Shown piece after piece: positions 34,986-44,039 of a stretch of 64,000 bases of DNA. The position numbers and the translations under genes were made by a program. Numbering within the stretch: the first letter of the stretch is position 1; each line of letters starts with the position of its first letter. The DNA lies in the NCBI GenBank assembly GCA_946500295.1, contig CAMMVF010000001.1, positions 1 through 64,000 of the forward strand, given 5' to 3'. The notes under the pieces were generated by a model, which saw only the letters and a list, made by a program, of their open reading frames with translations, was not told the origin of the DNA and did not search any database. Source of the stretch: an uncultured Clostridia bacterium. GTDB taxonomy: Bacteria; Bacillota; Clostridia; Oscillospirales; Acutalibacteraceae.

Positions 34986-37769
34986 ATGAGTAAAACAAAA
35001 ACCAAAATGATGGGAGGCGCACAGGGCAAAAAGCAACAGGTGCTTGTGAGCGGAGAGAAGCCGATGTCGAGCACAAAGCTTTATTTGATCCTTTGCTTCG
35101 CAGTACCGTTTTTGCTGATGAGCTTTGCCTACGCATATAACGGGGTTTATCCCTTTGGCGACCAGCAGATTTTGGTTACTGACTTTTGGCAGCAGTATTT
35201 TCCGTTTTTGACCGAGGTTCAGGACAAGCTTCAAACCGGTCAGTCGTTTCTGTACTCTTGGGATACGGGAATGGGCTCAAACTTTTGGGGCATAGCGGCG
35301 TATTATTACGCAAGCCCGTTCAACCTGTTGCTCACCTTTGTACCTTATGAGTTTCTCAGAGAGGCTCTGACGGTATTTTTGCTGTGCCGTATTGGCTTTG
35401 CAGGGCTGTTCTGCGGAATTTGCCTAAAGGGTGTGTTCAAGAGAAACGATCCGTCATTAGTGTTCTTCGGCACGATGTATGCGCTTTGTGCCTTTACTCT
35501 GGGATATTACTGGAACATAATGTGGTTTGACACCTTTGCTCTGCTTCCGCTTGTATCTTACGGTTGCTTTAGTCTGGTGAAATACGGCAGGGTCAGGCTT
35601 TACATTATTTCCCTGGCAATGTCACTGTTTTTCAACTACTACATAGGCTTTTTTACCTGTATATTTACTTTAATTCTATTTATTTGCCTGTGCATATACT
35701 TCAAGACGCCGTGGCATATCTTGTGGAGAAGATTTTTGAAGATAGGTGTAAGCTCGGTGGCGGCGATAGCCATGACCGCTGTTATCACTCTGCCAGAGGT
35801 TTACGTCCTCGGTATGTCTTACAGTGCAAACAATGTTTGGCCGTCGATTTCCGAATACATCAACACTGTCACTGATTTGATAGGAAACTTTGCGGCTATG
35901 TCAACCCCGAATGCAAAGGAGGGACTGCCGAATGTTTATTGCGGCTACCTCTGCGTGCTTTTGGCAGGTATGTTCGTTGTATCTAAGAAGATAAAGCTGC
36001 GCGAGAAAATACTGTTTTGTGCAGTGCTGTTTGTACTGCTTTTGAGTGTAAACAACAAACTGCTTGACTTTATCTGGCACGGCTTCCACTCCACGAATAT
36101 GATTCCTCACCGCTTCTCCTTCATTATCTCCTTTGTGCTTGTGTGTCTGGCGTTCAAGGCGTTTACACTGCTCAAGGATATAACTCCGGTTGAGCTAATA
36201 GGTATGCTGGCGGTTTCCGCTATAGTGATACTCTGCGCCTTGTTCGGTCAGCAGACAGATACCGCCGTATATACCAGTGTGGTTTTGACCGTGCTTTATG
36301 TCGGCATCTTTTTGCTGTATGAGAGAAAGCTCATTAATATGAATGTAGTATATGTGCTCATGGGAATTGTTTTTCTGGGGGAGATGATAAGCAGCGTGCT
36401 GCTCAGCGTTGAAACAGTCAGAACTACCACCAGAACCGGATATCCCGACAGATACGATGATGTCAGAGCTTGTGTTGAGGATATTGAGGCGAAGGATGAC
36501 GAGGAGTTTTATCGTATGGAGTTTACTCAGTACTACACGATTAACGATCCTCCGCTGTATCAGTATCCCGGAATAGCTCAGTTCAGCTCGACTGCAAACG
36601 TCAGTGTAACAAACTTCCTTGAGAGCATAGGAGTGGCAGGCTGGGATGCGGGAAACAGATATTATTACTCTGAGACAACTCCGCTTACCAACGCATTTTT
36701 GGATTTGAAGTATCTGATTGCCAAAAACGGGCATATATCCGACACCAACAACTGGACGCTTGACGGTTCCGAGGGTGGTATCAATTACTATAAAAACAAC
36801 CGCTATCTCTCGCTTGGTTTTATGACGCAGCCGGAGATGGAAAGCTATAAGGGAGATAAGGACGATTTGTTCGACGCTCAGCAAAGGCTGTTTGAATCCG
36901 CTACGGGGCTTGACAAGGAACTGTATGAGAAAGTAAATGTAACTACTGCGGCTCATAACAATCTCAGTGTGTACTATCGAAATGTAGATGCTAACGGACA
37001 GGGCATTTACGGTCAGTACAGATACACTTCCAACGACACCTCAACCGGCTCTACCCTCAGTTGGAATTATGAAATACCGAGGGACAGCTCAGTGTATGTA
37101 TATGCAAGAATAGACAATACCGAGAATGTCAACATATCCGGCGGCGAGTCTAATCCGACTGCGCACAGCTACAACACGAAGAGACCGTATATTATATCTG
37201 CCGGAGTGTTTAAGGCGGGCGAGACGCTGAATGTTTCAGCAAATCTAGACGCAGGAGTCAGCGGTACAGCCGATATTTATGTTTGTATGCTTAACCAGGA
37301 TGTGTTTGACGAGGGCTATGAGCTTTTATCGGACGAGCTTTTAGAGATAAACGAAATGGATGACACCAATGTAAAGGGCGAGATAAGCGTCAAAGAGGAC
37401 GGATTGCTCTATACTTCAATTCCGTATGAAAAGGGCTGGAGCGCCTATGTTGACGGAGTCGAGGTTGAGACAACCTCGGTTGACAACGCCATGCTTGCTC
37501 TTAATCTTAGTGCAGGTGAGCATACAGTTGAGTTTAAGTACACTCCCTCAGGATTTACAGCAGGTCTTATAATAACCATAACGGCTATACTGCTATTTGC
37601 TCTTTACTGCCTTGCAAGCTGGTATCTCAGAAAAAGCGGAAAAAGCTTAGGACCTCTAGGCAAGCTCCCCGAGGAAGCGGGGGATGAAGGCTTTGCCGAG
37701 AATAGTGAACAGGCAAAAAGTGCTGATGGTGCAAGCAAGTCCTCTAATAGGAAAAAACGAGGTCGATGA
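34986..37769 (+). CDS. YfhO family membrane protein (glycosyltransferase-like)
   Basis: Long multi-TM protein; GDQQILVTDFWQQYFPFL, YSWDTGMGSNFWG, C-terminal YEKGWSAYVDGVEV. Confidence 0.9.
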   Translation: MSKTKTKMMGGAQGKKQQVLVSGEKPMSSTKLYLILCFAVPFLLMSFAYAYNGVYPFGDQQILVTDFWQQYFPFLTEVQDKLQTGQSFLYSWDTGMGSNFWGIAAYYYASPFNLLLTFVPYEFLREALTVFLLCRIGFAGLFCGICLKGVFKRNDPSLVFFGTMYALCAFTLGYYWNIMWFDTFALLPLVSYGCFSLVKYGRVRLYIISLAMSLFFNYYIGFFTCIFTLILFICLCIYFKTPWHILWRRFLKIGVSSVAAIAMTAVITLPEVYVLGMSYSANNVWPSISEYINTVTDLIGNFAAMSTPNAKEGLPNVYCGYLCVLLAGMFVVSKKIKLREKILFCAVLFVLLLSVNNKLLDFIWHGFHSTNMIPHRFSFIISFVLVCLAFKAFTLLKDITPVELIGMLAVSAIVILCALFGQQTDTAVYTSVVLTVLYVGIFLLYERKLINMNVVYVLMGIVFLGEMISSVLLSVETVRTTTRTGYPDRYDDVRACVEDIEAKDDEEFYRMEFTQYYTINDPPLYQYPGIAQFSSTANVSVTNFLESIGVAGWDAGNRYYYSETTPLTNAFLDLKYLIAKNGHISDTNNWTLDGSEGGINYYKNNRYLSLGFMTQPEMESYKGDKDDLFDAQQRLFESATGLDKELYEKVNVTTAAHNNLSVYYRNVDANGQGIYGQYRYTSNDTSTGSTLSWNYEIPRDSSVYVYARIDNTENVNISGGESNPTAHSYNTKRPYIISAGVFKAGETLNVSANLDAGVSGTADIYVCMLNQDVFDEGYELLSDELLEINEMDDTNVKGEISVKEDGLLYTSIPYEKGWSAYVDGVEVETTSVDNAMLALNLSAGEHTVEFKYTPSGFTAGLIITITAILLFALYCLASWYLRKSGKSLGPLGKLPEEAGDEGFAENSEQAKSADGASKSSNRKKRGR

Positions 37770-37773
37770 GAAA

Positions 37774-38286
37774 ATGATAGAGTTTTTAAAGAAGTTCTTT
37801 GATGAGAAGTTTTGGAAATTCATTTTCGTCGGAGTTATTAATACCATAGTCGGAATGGCTATAAACTACGGGCTTCTCTTTCTCGGCGACATGTTTCACT
37901 GGTACGACGGTATAGCCGCGGCCGTCGGAGTTAAATCCGGGGATATAAACTACTGGGTAAGCTCGGTGACGAATTATACTCTCACTAGTATCCTGAGCTT
38001 TGTGCTGAATAAAAACATAACCTTTAAAAGCCGAGGCAATACCGGAAAATCTATAATCAAGTTTGTGTTGAATATAGCTGTTTGCTACCTGTTGGCATAC
38101 GGGATAGCGCAGCCGTTGACGGACTGGATTATGAGAACATGGTTTGCCGGAGTAGGAGAAGAGGTTATTAAATATATTTCCACCTTTGTCGGCATGGTGC
38201 TGTTTACCGGATTTAACTATATCGGTCAACGCTTTTTCGCATTTAACAATAAGGATAAAAGCGTAGATGGCATGGCGGACGAATAA
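37774..38286 (+). CDS. GtrA family protein
   Basis: KFIFVGVINTIVGMAINYGLLFL; four TM segments; follows YfhO gene. Confidence 0.85.
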   Translation: MIEFLKKFFDEKFWKFIFVGVINTIVGMAINYGLLFLGDMFHWYDGIAAAVGVKSGDINYWVSSVTNYTLTSILSFVLNKNITFKSRGNTGKSIIKFVLNIAVCYLLAYGIAQPLTDWIMRTWFAGVGEEVIKYISTFVGMVLFTGFNYIGQRFFAFNNKDKSVDGMADE

Positions 38287-38310
38287 CGCCGTAAGCGGCA
38301 AAACAAGCTA

Positions 38311-38364
38311 AAGCGACCCGACGCTGCATGAATTAAGCTAATTCATGCAGCGTCGGGTATAAAA
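38311..38364 (+). terminator. Long perfect hairpin/terminator
   Basis: ACCCGACGCTGCATGAATTA-AGC-TAATTCATGCAGCGTCGGGT. Confidence 0.7.
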
Positions 38365-38505
38365 TTGTGAAAATAAAGCCAAAAAAATGAAATTAGAAAA
38401 TCCTGGCAGATTGTCCACGAAAATTAAAAAGTGTTGACAAATCCGACTTAAACTGTATTATTATAATAAAGAAAATAATTGTATCGTTATCAAGAGGAGG
38501 GCACT

Positions 38506-38538
38506 ATGGGTATCAAGCGTGTTTTTGCGTCCTTTTAA
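38506..38538 (+). CDS. Candidate 10-codon leader peptide MGIKRVFASF
   Basis: AGAGGAGGGCACT-ATG; ORF ATG GGT ATC AAG CGT GTT TTT GCG TCC TTT TAA, ending within the stem that masks the next gene's SD. Confidence 0.6.
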   Translation: MGIKRVFASF

Positions 38539-38565
38539 CTTCACTAATGATTAGGAGGACGCAAA
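38524..38565 (+). promoter_or_regulatory. SD-sequestering stem (translational attenuator candidate)
   Basis: TTTGCGTCCT (38524-38533) pairs perfectly with AGGACGCAAA (38556-38565); SD AGGAGG at 38553-38558; start TTG at 38566. Confidence 0.65.
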
Positions 38566-39594
38566 TTGCAAAAGATTAATAAAAAGTTAATTTTGGCAGT
38601 CGATATGCATGGTTGCCCAAACAGATGCAAGCACTGCTGGCTTGGTCATATGCCAAACAAGAATATGAAAAAAAGTGACGATGAATTTATTGTCGGCTTT
38701 TTCAAGCCTTATTTTAATTCAATAACATACTACAGTTGGTTAAGAGAACCCGACTTTACGGATGATTACGCTAATCGGTGGGAACGAGATAATCAAATTT
38801 CAATAAACTCAAAGCCGCAGCGTTTTGAATTAGCAAGCTTTTATAGATTGGTACGTGACAAAAATTATGTTCGTTTTTTAAAATCGCTTAATGTTAATTC
38901 TGTTCAGCTCACATTCTTTGGGCTTGAGAAGCTAACTGATAAATATGTCGGAAGAACCGGAGCGTTTGAGGAGCTGCTGCAGGCAACTGAAATTTTGATA
39001 AGCAACAAAATTGCTCCTCGTTGGCAGACGTTTATTAATCAAGAAAACGCTCAAGAAATTGTAGAGCTTTTGAGGTTAAGTGAAACGCTTGATTTGCGTA
39101 AAAGGTGCAAGGCGTTTAATCGGGATTTTATCTTTTTCGTTCATGCAGGCTCTTGTGACGGTGAAAATCGAAAGCTGTATGACATAAGAATTAACAAAGA
39201 AGATATCCCAAAAGAGTTGATTGCATATTACAACAATATTGATAATATGTATACAGAAGCAGAGTTATGCAGTAAGCTAAAAAACGATAACACCCATTTT
39301 GTGTATCACAATGATAAAGATATTGTTTTGAATATTTCAAACGAGTTTGATGTTTATTTTAATTTCACTCATATGCTCGATAATTGGAAAATCGGCAATC
39401 TAAAATTAAACAGTTGCGAAGAAATTATCAAAAGAATTTTAGACGAGGATATTCCCGCACTGCATATTGCACGGAAAATCACTGTTGCAGGGCTTGTAGA
39501 AAAATATGGGGATTTTTTATCACACAAAATCTTTGATAGCTATGATTATAAGGCTTATCTTTTAAACAAGCATATTGAGGTTATGTGTAGTTAG
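38566..39594 (+). CDS. Radical SAM protein (CX3CX2C)
   Basis: MHGCPNRCKHCWLGHMP cluster motif near N-terminus; TTG start after AGGAGG; AT-rich composition. Confidence 0.8.
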   Translation: MQKINKKLILAVDMHGCPNRCKHCWLGHMPNKNMKKSDDEFIVGFFKPYFNSITYYSWLREPDFTDDYANRWERDNQISINSKPQRFELASFYRLVRDKNYVRFLKSLNVNSVQLTFFGLEKLTDKYVGRTGAFEELLQATEILISNKIAPRWQTFINQENAQEIVELLRLSETLDLRKRCKAFNRDFIFFVHAGSCDGENRKLYDIRINKEDIPKELIAYYNNIDNMYTEAELCSKLKNDNTHFVYHNDKDIVLNISNEFDVYFNFTHMLDNWKIGNLKLNSCEEIIKRILDEDIPALHIARKITVAGLVEKYGDFLSHKIFDSYDYKAYLLNKHIEVMCS

Positions 39595-39841
39595 CCTTTC
39601 AATTCTTTGATAACAAAGCGGCAAATTTTAGTATCGGATTTGAATTTGTGTTTCAAGTCCGATGCTTTTGTTTGTAATAATTTTAGGACTCAACCCCATT
39701 CGTTACGCCCTAAAGCTTTGTCAAATCTCTTTTTACATAATACAAGTATTTTTTGCGAAAATCTCAACCGCTCCATCTTGACAAGGAGGGTTTGGAGTAA
39801 GTTTTTTATTTTTCGGAAAAGCGCAGCCTATCATTGACTAT

Positions 39842-40623
39842 TTAACAGTCGTAAAAATTTCTGAATTCATATCCTTGTGCTCTTAAATAGTCAATAGAAT
39901 CCTTTAACACTACAGAGCTGTTGCTGACGTCGTTTGTGTCGTGCATTAAAACCACCAGGGTGTTTTTGCCCTTGGATGATTGCTTCAGATTATCAAATAG
40001 CTAATCGCTTGTGTATTTTTGCATGGAGTCGTTGTTCAGACAGTTCCAGTCGATATGGGCGTAATTCAATTTAGAAAGAAGGGGGAGAACCTCCTTCTTT
40101 TTTCTTTATATAGCGGAGCCATATAGCCGTTTGGAAATCTGAATACATGAGAGCGGTAGTTTTCTATGTTTATTGCCTCTCCGATATCGGAGTCGGTATT
40201 TTATATTTCGCTTACGAAGCTTTCGGGGCTTTTGTATAATACTGAATTGTCGTGGCTGTATCCGTGATTGGCTATATAATACCCCTCTTCATACGCTCGC
40301 TTGACAATTTCGGGATGTGTTTCTACAGATTTGCCGATTACGAAAAAAGAGGCTTTTACATTCTCGGATTTTAAAATATCCAAAATTTTTGGAGTGACCT
40401 CGGTGTTTGGTCCGTCGTCAAAGGTTAAATAAGTAATTTTTTCTTCTCCGTCGGTAAGGTTGTTGACCTTATGTATAAATTCAACAGAAATATCATTGCT
40501 GTAAGCCGGTCGGATTACTTCGGGAGTAAAGGAATGAAATATTAAAACCGATATGACGGCAACTATCGCAATGGCGAATAAAAACCCGAGTAAGTTCTTT
40601 TTGCGTATAAAAAATACCTTCAA
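39842..40623 (-). pseudogene. Polysaccharide deacetylase (NodB-type) pseudogene
   Basis: N-terminal TM, TYLTFDDGPNTEVTPKIL, HGYSHDNSVLY; frame broken by TAA after 'SEI', a frameshift at 'KEK(R/K)', and a TAG in 'YTSD*LFDN'; recognisable C-terminal VVLMHDTNDVSNSSVVLKDSIDYLRAQGYEFRNFYDC. Confidence 0.85.
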
Positions 40624-40840
40624 AACAATTCCCCCCTTAAATAATATTATAAAGCCGCCGATATATTACATAAAATATACGATGGGCTTGTATTTACGAA
40701 GTGTCCTTTGATTAATCTTAACATTTTGTATTGAATTTGAGGTTTATTTATATTAAAATAATAGATAAGATGGGCGATCTTCGTACGCCGCATAGATGAC
40801 ATGAGATATTCGTATTTAGTTAAAAAGGAGGGTAAGATTT

Positions 40841-42196
40841 ATGAAGGGCATTTTTAAACTCAAGGAAAACGGAACTACGGTGGGGAAAGAGGTAGTTGCC
40901 GGCTTAACAACTTTTTTTGCGATGGCGTATATCGTTGTGGTAAACCCGACCATATTGAGTTCGGCAGGAATGGAATGGGGAGCTGTATTTCTGGCGAGTA
41001 TTATCTCGGCTGTTGTAGGTACGCTGATAATGGGGCTGGTTGCAAATGTTCCATACGCTCAGGCACCTGGAATGGGGATAAATGCGTTTTTTGTCTATAC
41101 GGTTTGCTTCGGGCTGGGCTTTACGTGGCAGCAGACGCTTTCAATGGTGTTTGTTTGCGGACTGATAAACATTTTAATTACGGTGACAAAACTCCGCAAA
41201 TATATCATCAAGGCAATCCCGAGCAGTATTCAGAGCGCTATCGGAGGCGGAATAGGTATTTTCGTTGCGTATTGCGGCTTGCTGAATGTCAAATTTATAG
41301 ATTTCAGCTCCGGCGTGCCCGCGATGTCAATCTTAGACCAGCCTTCGCTCTGGCTTTTTTTGATAGGTCTTTTGCTTACGGTGGTTTTGCTTGTGTGCAA
41401 GGTAAAGGGTGCAATCCTTATAGGTATTGTTGCAACGGCTTTGATAGGTATTCCTATGGGTGTAACTGTCATGACAGACGCTGTAAGCTTTTCGCAGGCT
41501 TGTCAGCAGCTGCCTAGTACCTTCTGTGTTATTTTTACTGAGGAGGGCTTGCCCTCGCTGTTTGCAGACGCAGCAAAAATACCTCTGGTGCTTATTACTA
41601 TTTTTTCCTTCAGCCTGACTGATACCTTTGATACGATAGGCACCTTTATCGGTACGGGACGGAAGGCAGGGCTGTTTACCGATGAGGATGAACAAGTTAT
41701 GGAAAACAAGCCCGGATTCAAATCAAAAATGGACAAGGCGCTGTTTGCTGACGCCACTGCTACCTCCATTGGAGCTATCTTTGGAACGTCTAATACCACC
41801 ACCTATGTAGAAAGCGCCGCAGGTATAGCCGTTGGAGGGCGCACGGGTCTTACAAGCGTAGTGGTTGCCCTGTGTTTTGCGCTAAGCGCATTTATGGCGA
41901 CCTTTGTAAGCGCAATTCCCATGGCGGCGACAGCGCCTGCGCTGGTGGTTGTCGGCGTTATGACGATGTCAGCTTTTAAGGAGATCAAATGGGACGATTT
42001 TGAGGAGGCTCTGCCGGCGTTTTTTGCCGGGGTGTTTATGGCCTTGTGCTACAGTATTTCCTATGGAATTGCGGCTGGTTTTATATTCTATTGTATTGTT
42101 AAAATCTGCAAAAGGCAGGCGAGGGATATTAATTCGGTGCTTTGGGTGGCGACGGCTCTGTTTATTTTAAACTTTGTCTTGTTGGCAATAATTTAA
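40841..42196 (+). CDS. NCS2 family purine permease (AzgA/PbuG-like)
   Basis: EVVAGLTTFFAMAYIVVVNPTILS, APGMGINAFFVYTV, FGTSNTTTYVESAAGIAVGGRTGLTSVV. Confidence 0.93.
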   Translation: MKGIFKLKENGTTVGKEVVAGLTTFFAMAYIVVVNPTILSSAGMEWGAVFLASIISAVVGTLIMGLVANVPYAQAPGMGINAFFVYTVCFGLGFTWQQTLSMVFVCGLINILITVTKLRKYIIKAIPSSIQSAIGGGIGIFVAYCGLLNVKFIDFSSGVPAMSILDQPSLWLFLIGLLLTVVLLVCKVKGAILIGIVATALIGIPMGVTVMTDAVSFSQACQQLPSTFCVIFTEEGLPSLFADAAKIPLVLITIFSFSLTDTFDTIGTFIGTGRKAGLFTDEDEQVMENKPGFKSKMDKALFADATATSIGAIFGTSNTTTYVESAAGIAVGGRTGLTSVVVALCFALSAFMATFVSAIPMAATAPALVVVGVMTMSAFKEIKWDDFEEALPAFFAGVFMALCYSISYGIAAGFIFYCIVKICKRQARDINSVLWVATALFILNFVLLAII

Positions 42197-42328
42197 TTTA
42201 CAATTAAAGCTCGCTGCGATGTGGCGCAGGAAAGATGGTTTTAGTTTTCGACAGAAGCATGTTAATATGAAAAGCTTCAAGGCGAGCCCTCTGTCTCTAG
42301 TGGGCTTGCCTTTGCTTACCTTGATTAT

Positions 42329-42495
42329 ATAACCAAGTCGCCGATGTCCCCCGCCTTAGTAGGCGGGGGGGGACATTCAGTCTTTCGGTGAGGTTTAATT
42401 TCTTACCGAAACCCTGAGGAGCAAAGCACGCCTGCGACGGTTGCAATCGTCGCCGGCGTGATCAAACGAGCTTGTCACGTAGGCGAAGATTTAAA
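42329..42495 (+). repeat. Repeat family 1, long form (copy e)
   Basis: ATAACCAAGTCGCCGATGTCCCCCGCC...CATTCAGTCTTTCGGTGAGG...GACGGTTGCAATCGTC...CGTGATCAAACGAGCTTGTCACG...GAAGATTTAAA. Confidence 0.9.
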
Positions 42496-42619
42496 AACAC
42501 GAGTATTACACGGAGATGATACCGTATGGTGATCGTGTTTATTGTATAACTGTTGTCATGGGGAAAGTCGAGGGGGTGTTTTACTGGTATTAAAAAAATA
42601 AAAAAATTGAAAAAAGTGT

Positions 42620-42648
42620 TGACAAATAGGGAGTAAAATGATATTATA
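42620..42648 (+). promoter_or_regulatory. Promoter of the tRNA-Thr/tRNA-Tyr unit
   Basis: TTGACA, 17 bp, TATTAT. Confidence 0.6.
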
Positions 42649-42676
42649 ATCTAGCGCCAAGCGAGAGCTTAAATGT

Positions 42677-42752
42677 GCTGGTGTAGCTCAGTTGGTAGAG
42701 CAGCTGATTTGTAATCAGCAGGTCGGGGGTTCAAGTCCGTCCACCAGCTCCA
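42677..42752 (+). tRNA. tRNA-Thr (anticodon TGT)
   Basis: Acceptor GCTGGTG/CACCAGC, anticodon arm CTGA-TTTGTAA-TCAG, encoded CCA. Confidence 0.95.
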
Positions 42753-42757
42753 AATAT

Positions 42758-42842
42758 GGGAGATTTCCCGAGTGGCCAAAGGGGGCAGACTGTAAATCTG
42801 TTGCAACTTGCTTCGGTGGTTCGAATCCACCATCTCCCACCA
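42758..42842 (+). tRNA. tRNA-Tyr (anticodon GTA)
   Basis: Acceptor GGGAGAT/ATCTCCC, CAGACTGTAAATCTG, long variable arm, GGTTCGAATCC, encoded CCA. Confidence 0.95.
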
Positions 42843-42851
42843 GAGTGGAAA

Positions 42852-42894
42852 ACCGTCTTAAACATTATGTTTGAGACGGTTTTGTTTTTGTTTA
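42852..42894 (+). terminator. Terminator after tRNAs
   Basis: AAACCGTCTTAAACATTATGTTTGAGACGGTTTTGTTTTT. Confidence 0.75.
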
Positions 42895-43408
42895 AACAGG
42901 AACTTATGCAGGCGAAAATTTCCTTTTCTAACGACGTTCTAACAATGTATTGATAAGTAAAGTCTTGCTATCTTTAAATTAGTGATTTTACCCTCTGCCT
43001 TTATTGGTTTGCCCTGCCTATTATATCTTCACTTGTTAGCAGGCTTCTTTGTGTGTTAACATACCCTATAATTCCCATCAGCCGGTAATGACTGGGTATG
43101 CTTGTACAGGAGTATAGATTTGCGCACCTTAATGAGGTTGGTTTTTCTTGACAGCTTTTTTGACAGACATTATAATTGTACATAGTGTAAGCGGTAAAAT
43201 ACTTATCTTCGGTTAAGAATCCGAGCGGTTTTGTGAGTGAACTTTTGTCAGATTAAAAAATAGTTCCTGTAAAGAATTATCACTACTGAAATGAGCTGAC
43301 GGAGTATGAGAAAAATGCGTCGGAAAGCTCAAGGATATTTAATCGGTGATTAGTATAAGCTTTAGTGACCTTGTAATCAACAAATTTTTAATGAAGGAGA
43401 AATAAGCT

Positions 43409-43984
43409 ATGGAAGCTAAATTACTGGAAACAGCCAAGAGAATTCAAGGGCTGAGAGAGCTTATCGGCATCACTCCCGAGGAGATGGCTGCCGCCACCAA
43501 CACCACGGTGGAAGAGTACCTCGAGCTTGAAAGCGGAGCGTGCGACTTCGGTTTTACCTTCCTCAATAACTGTGCGGAGAAGCTCGGCGTAGATATAGTT
43601 GAAATTCTGACCGGTGAAAACCCGCATTTGTCGCACTATTCGATAGTGAGAAAGGGAGGCGGTCTGGACATTAAGCGCCGTGCAGGCTTCAAATATGAGC
43701 ATTTGGGATATCGCTTTAAAAATAAGTACGCCGAGGTTTTCAAGGTTGTAGCCCCCTACAGCGAGGAAGAGCAGGATAAGCCGATTACCCTCTCTGTTCA
43801 CGAGGGACAGGAGTTTGATTATATCCTGAAAGGGCAGCTGCTCGTTGCACTGGAGGATCATATCGAGACATTGAACGAGGGCGATTCTATTTACTACGAT
43901 TCAAGCAGAGGCCATGGAATGATCGCTACTGGCGGGGCTGACTGTGAATTTTTGGCGGTTACTATTCATCCGCCGAAAAAGTAA
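43409..43984 (+). CDS. XRE-family HTH/cupin regulator
   Basis: N-terminal HTH 'LRELIGITPEEMAAATNTTVEEYLELESG'; C-terminal cupin 'HEGQEFDYILKGQLLVAL...GDSIYYDSSRGHGM'. Confidence 0.88.
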   Translation: MEAKLLETAKRIQGLRELIGITPEEMAAATNTTVEEYLELESGACDFGFTFLNNCAEKLGVDIVEILTGENPHLSHYSIVRKGGGLDIKRRAGFKYEHLGYRFKNKYAEVFKVVAPYSEEEQDKPITLSVHEGQEFDYILKGQLLVALEDHIETLNEGDSIYYDSSRGHGMIATGGADCEFLAVTIHPPKK

Positions 43985-44039
43985 AGGCTGAAGAGCCAAA
44001 ATTCAACGTAAAAATATCAAACTCAAGAGGTAAGAATAT

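Noticed and set aside
36195-36956. 253-aa minus-strand ORF
   Set aside because: Antisense shadow of the well-supported YfhO gene.
40690-40840. Looked for a purine riboswitch upstream of the NCS2 permease
   Set aside because: No purine aptamer-like conserved core found in the leader.
42692-42953. Short ORFs over the tRNA pair
   Set aside because: Translations of tRNA-Thr and tRNA-Tyr genes.
43001-43183. 60-aa minus-strand ORF in a gene-poor gap
   Set aside because: No RBS or recognised motif; could be a gene remnant but not supportable from sequence alone.
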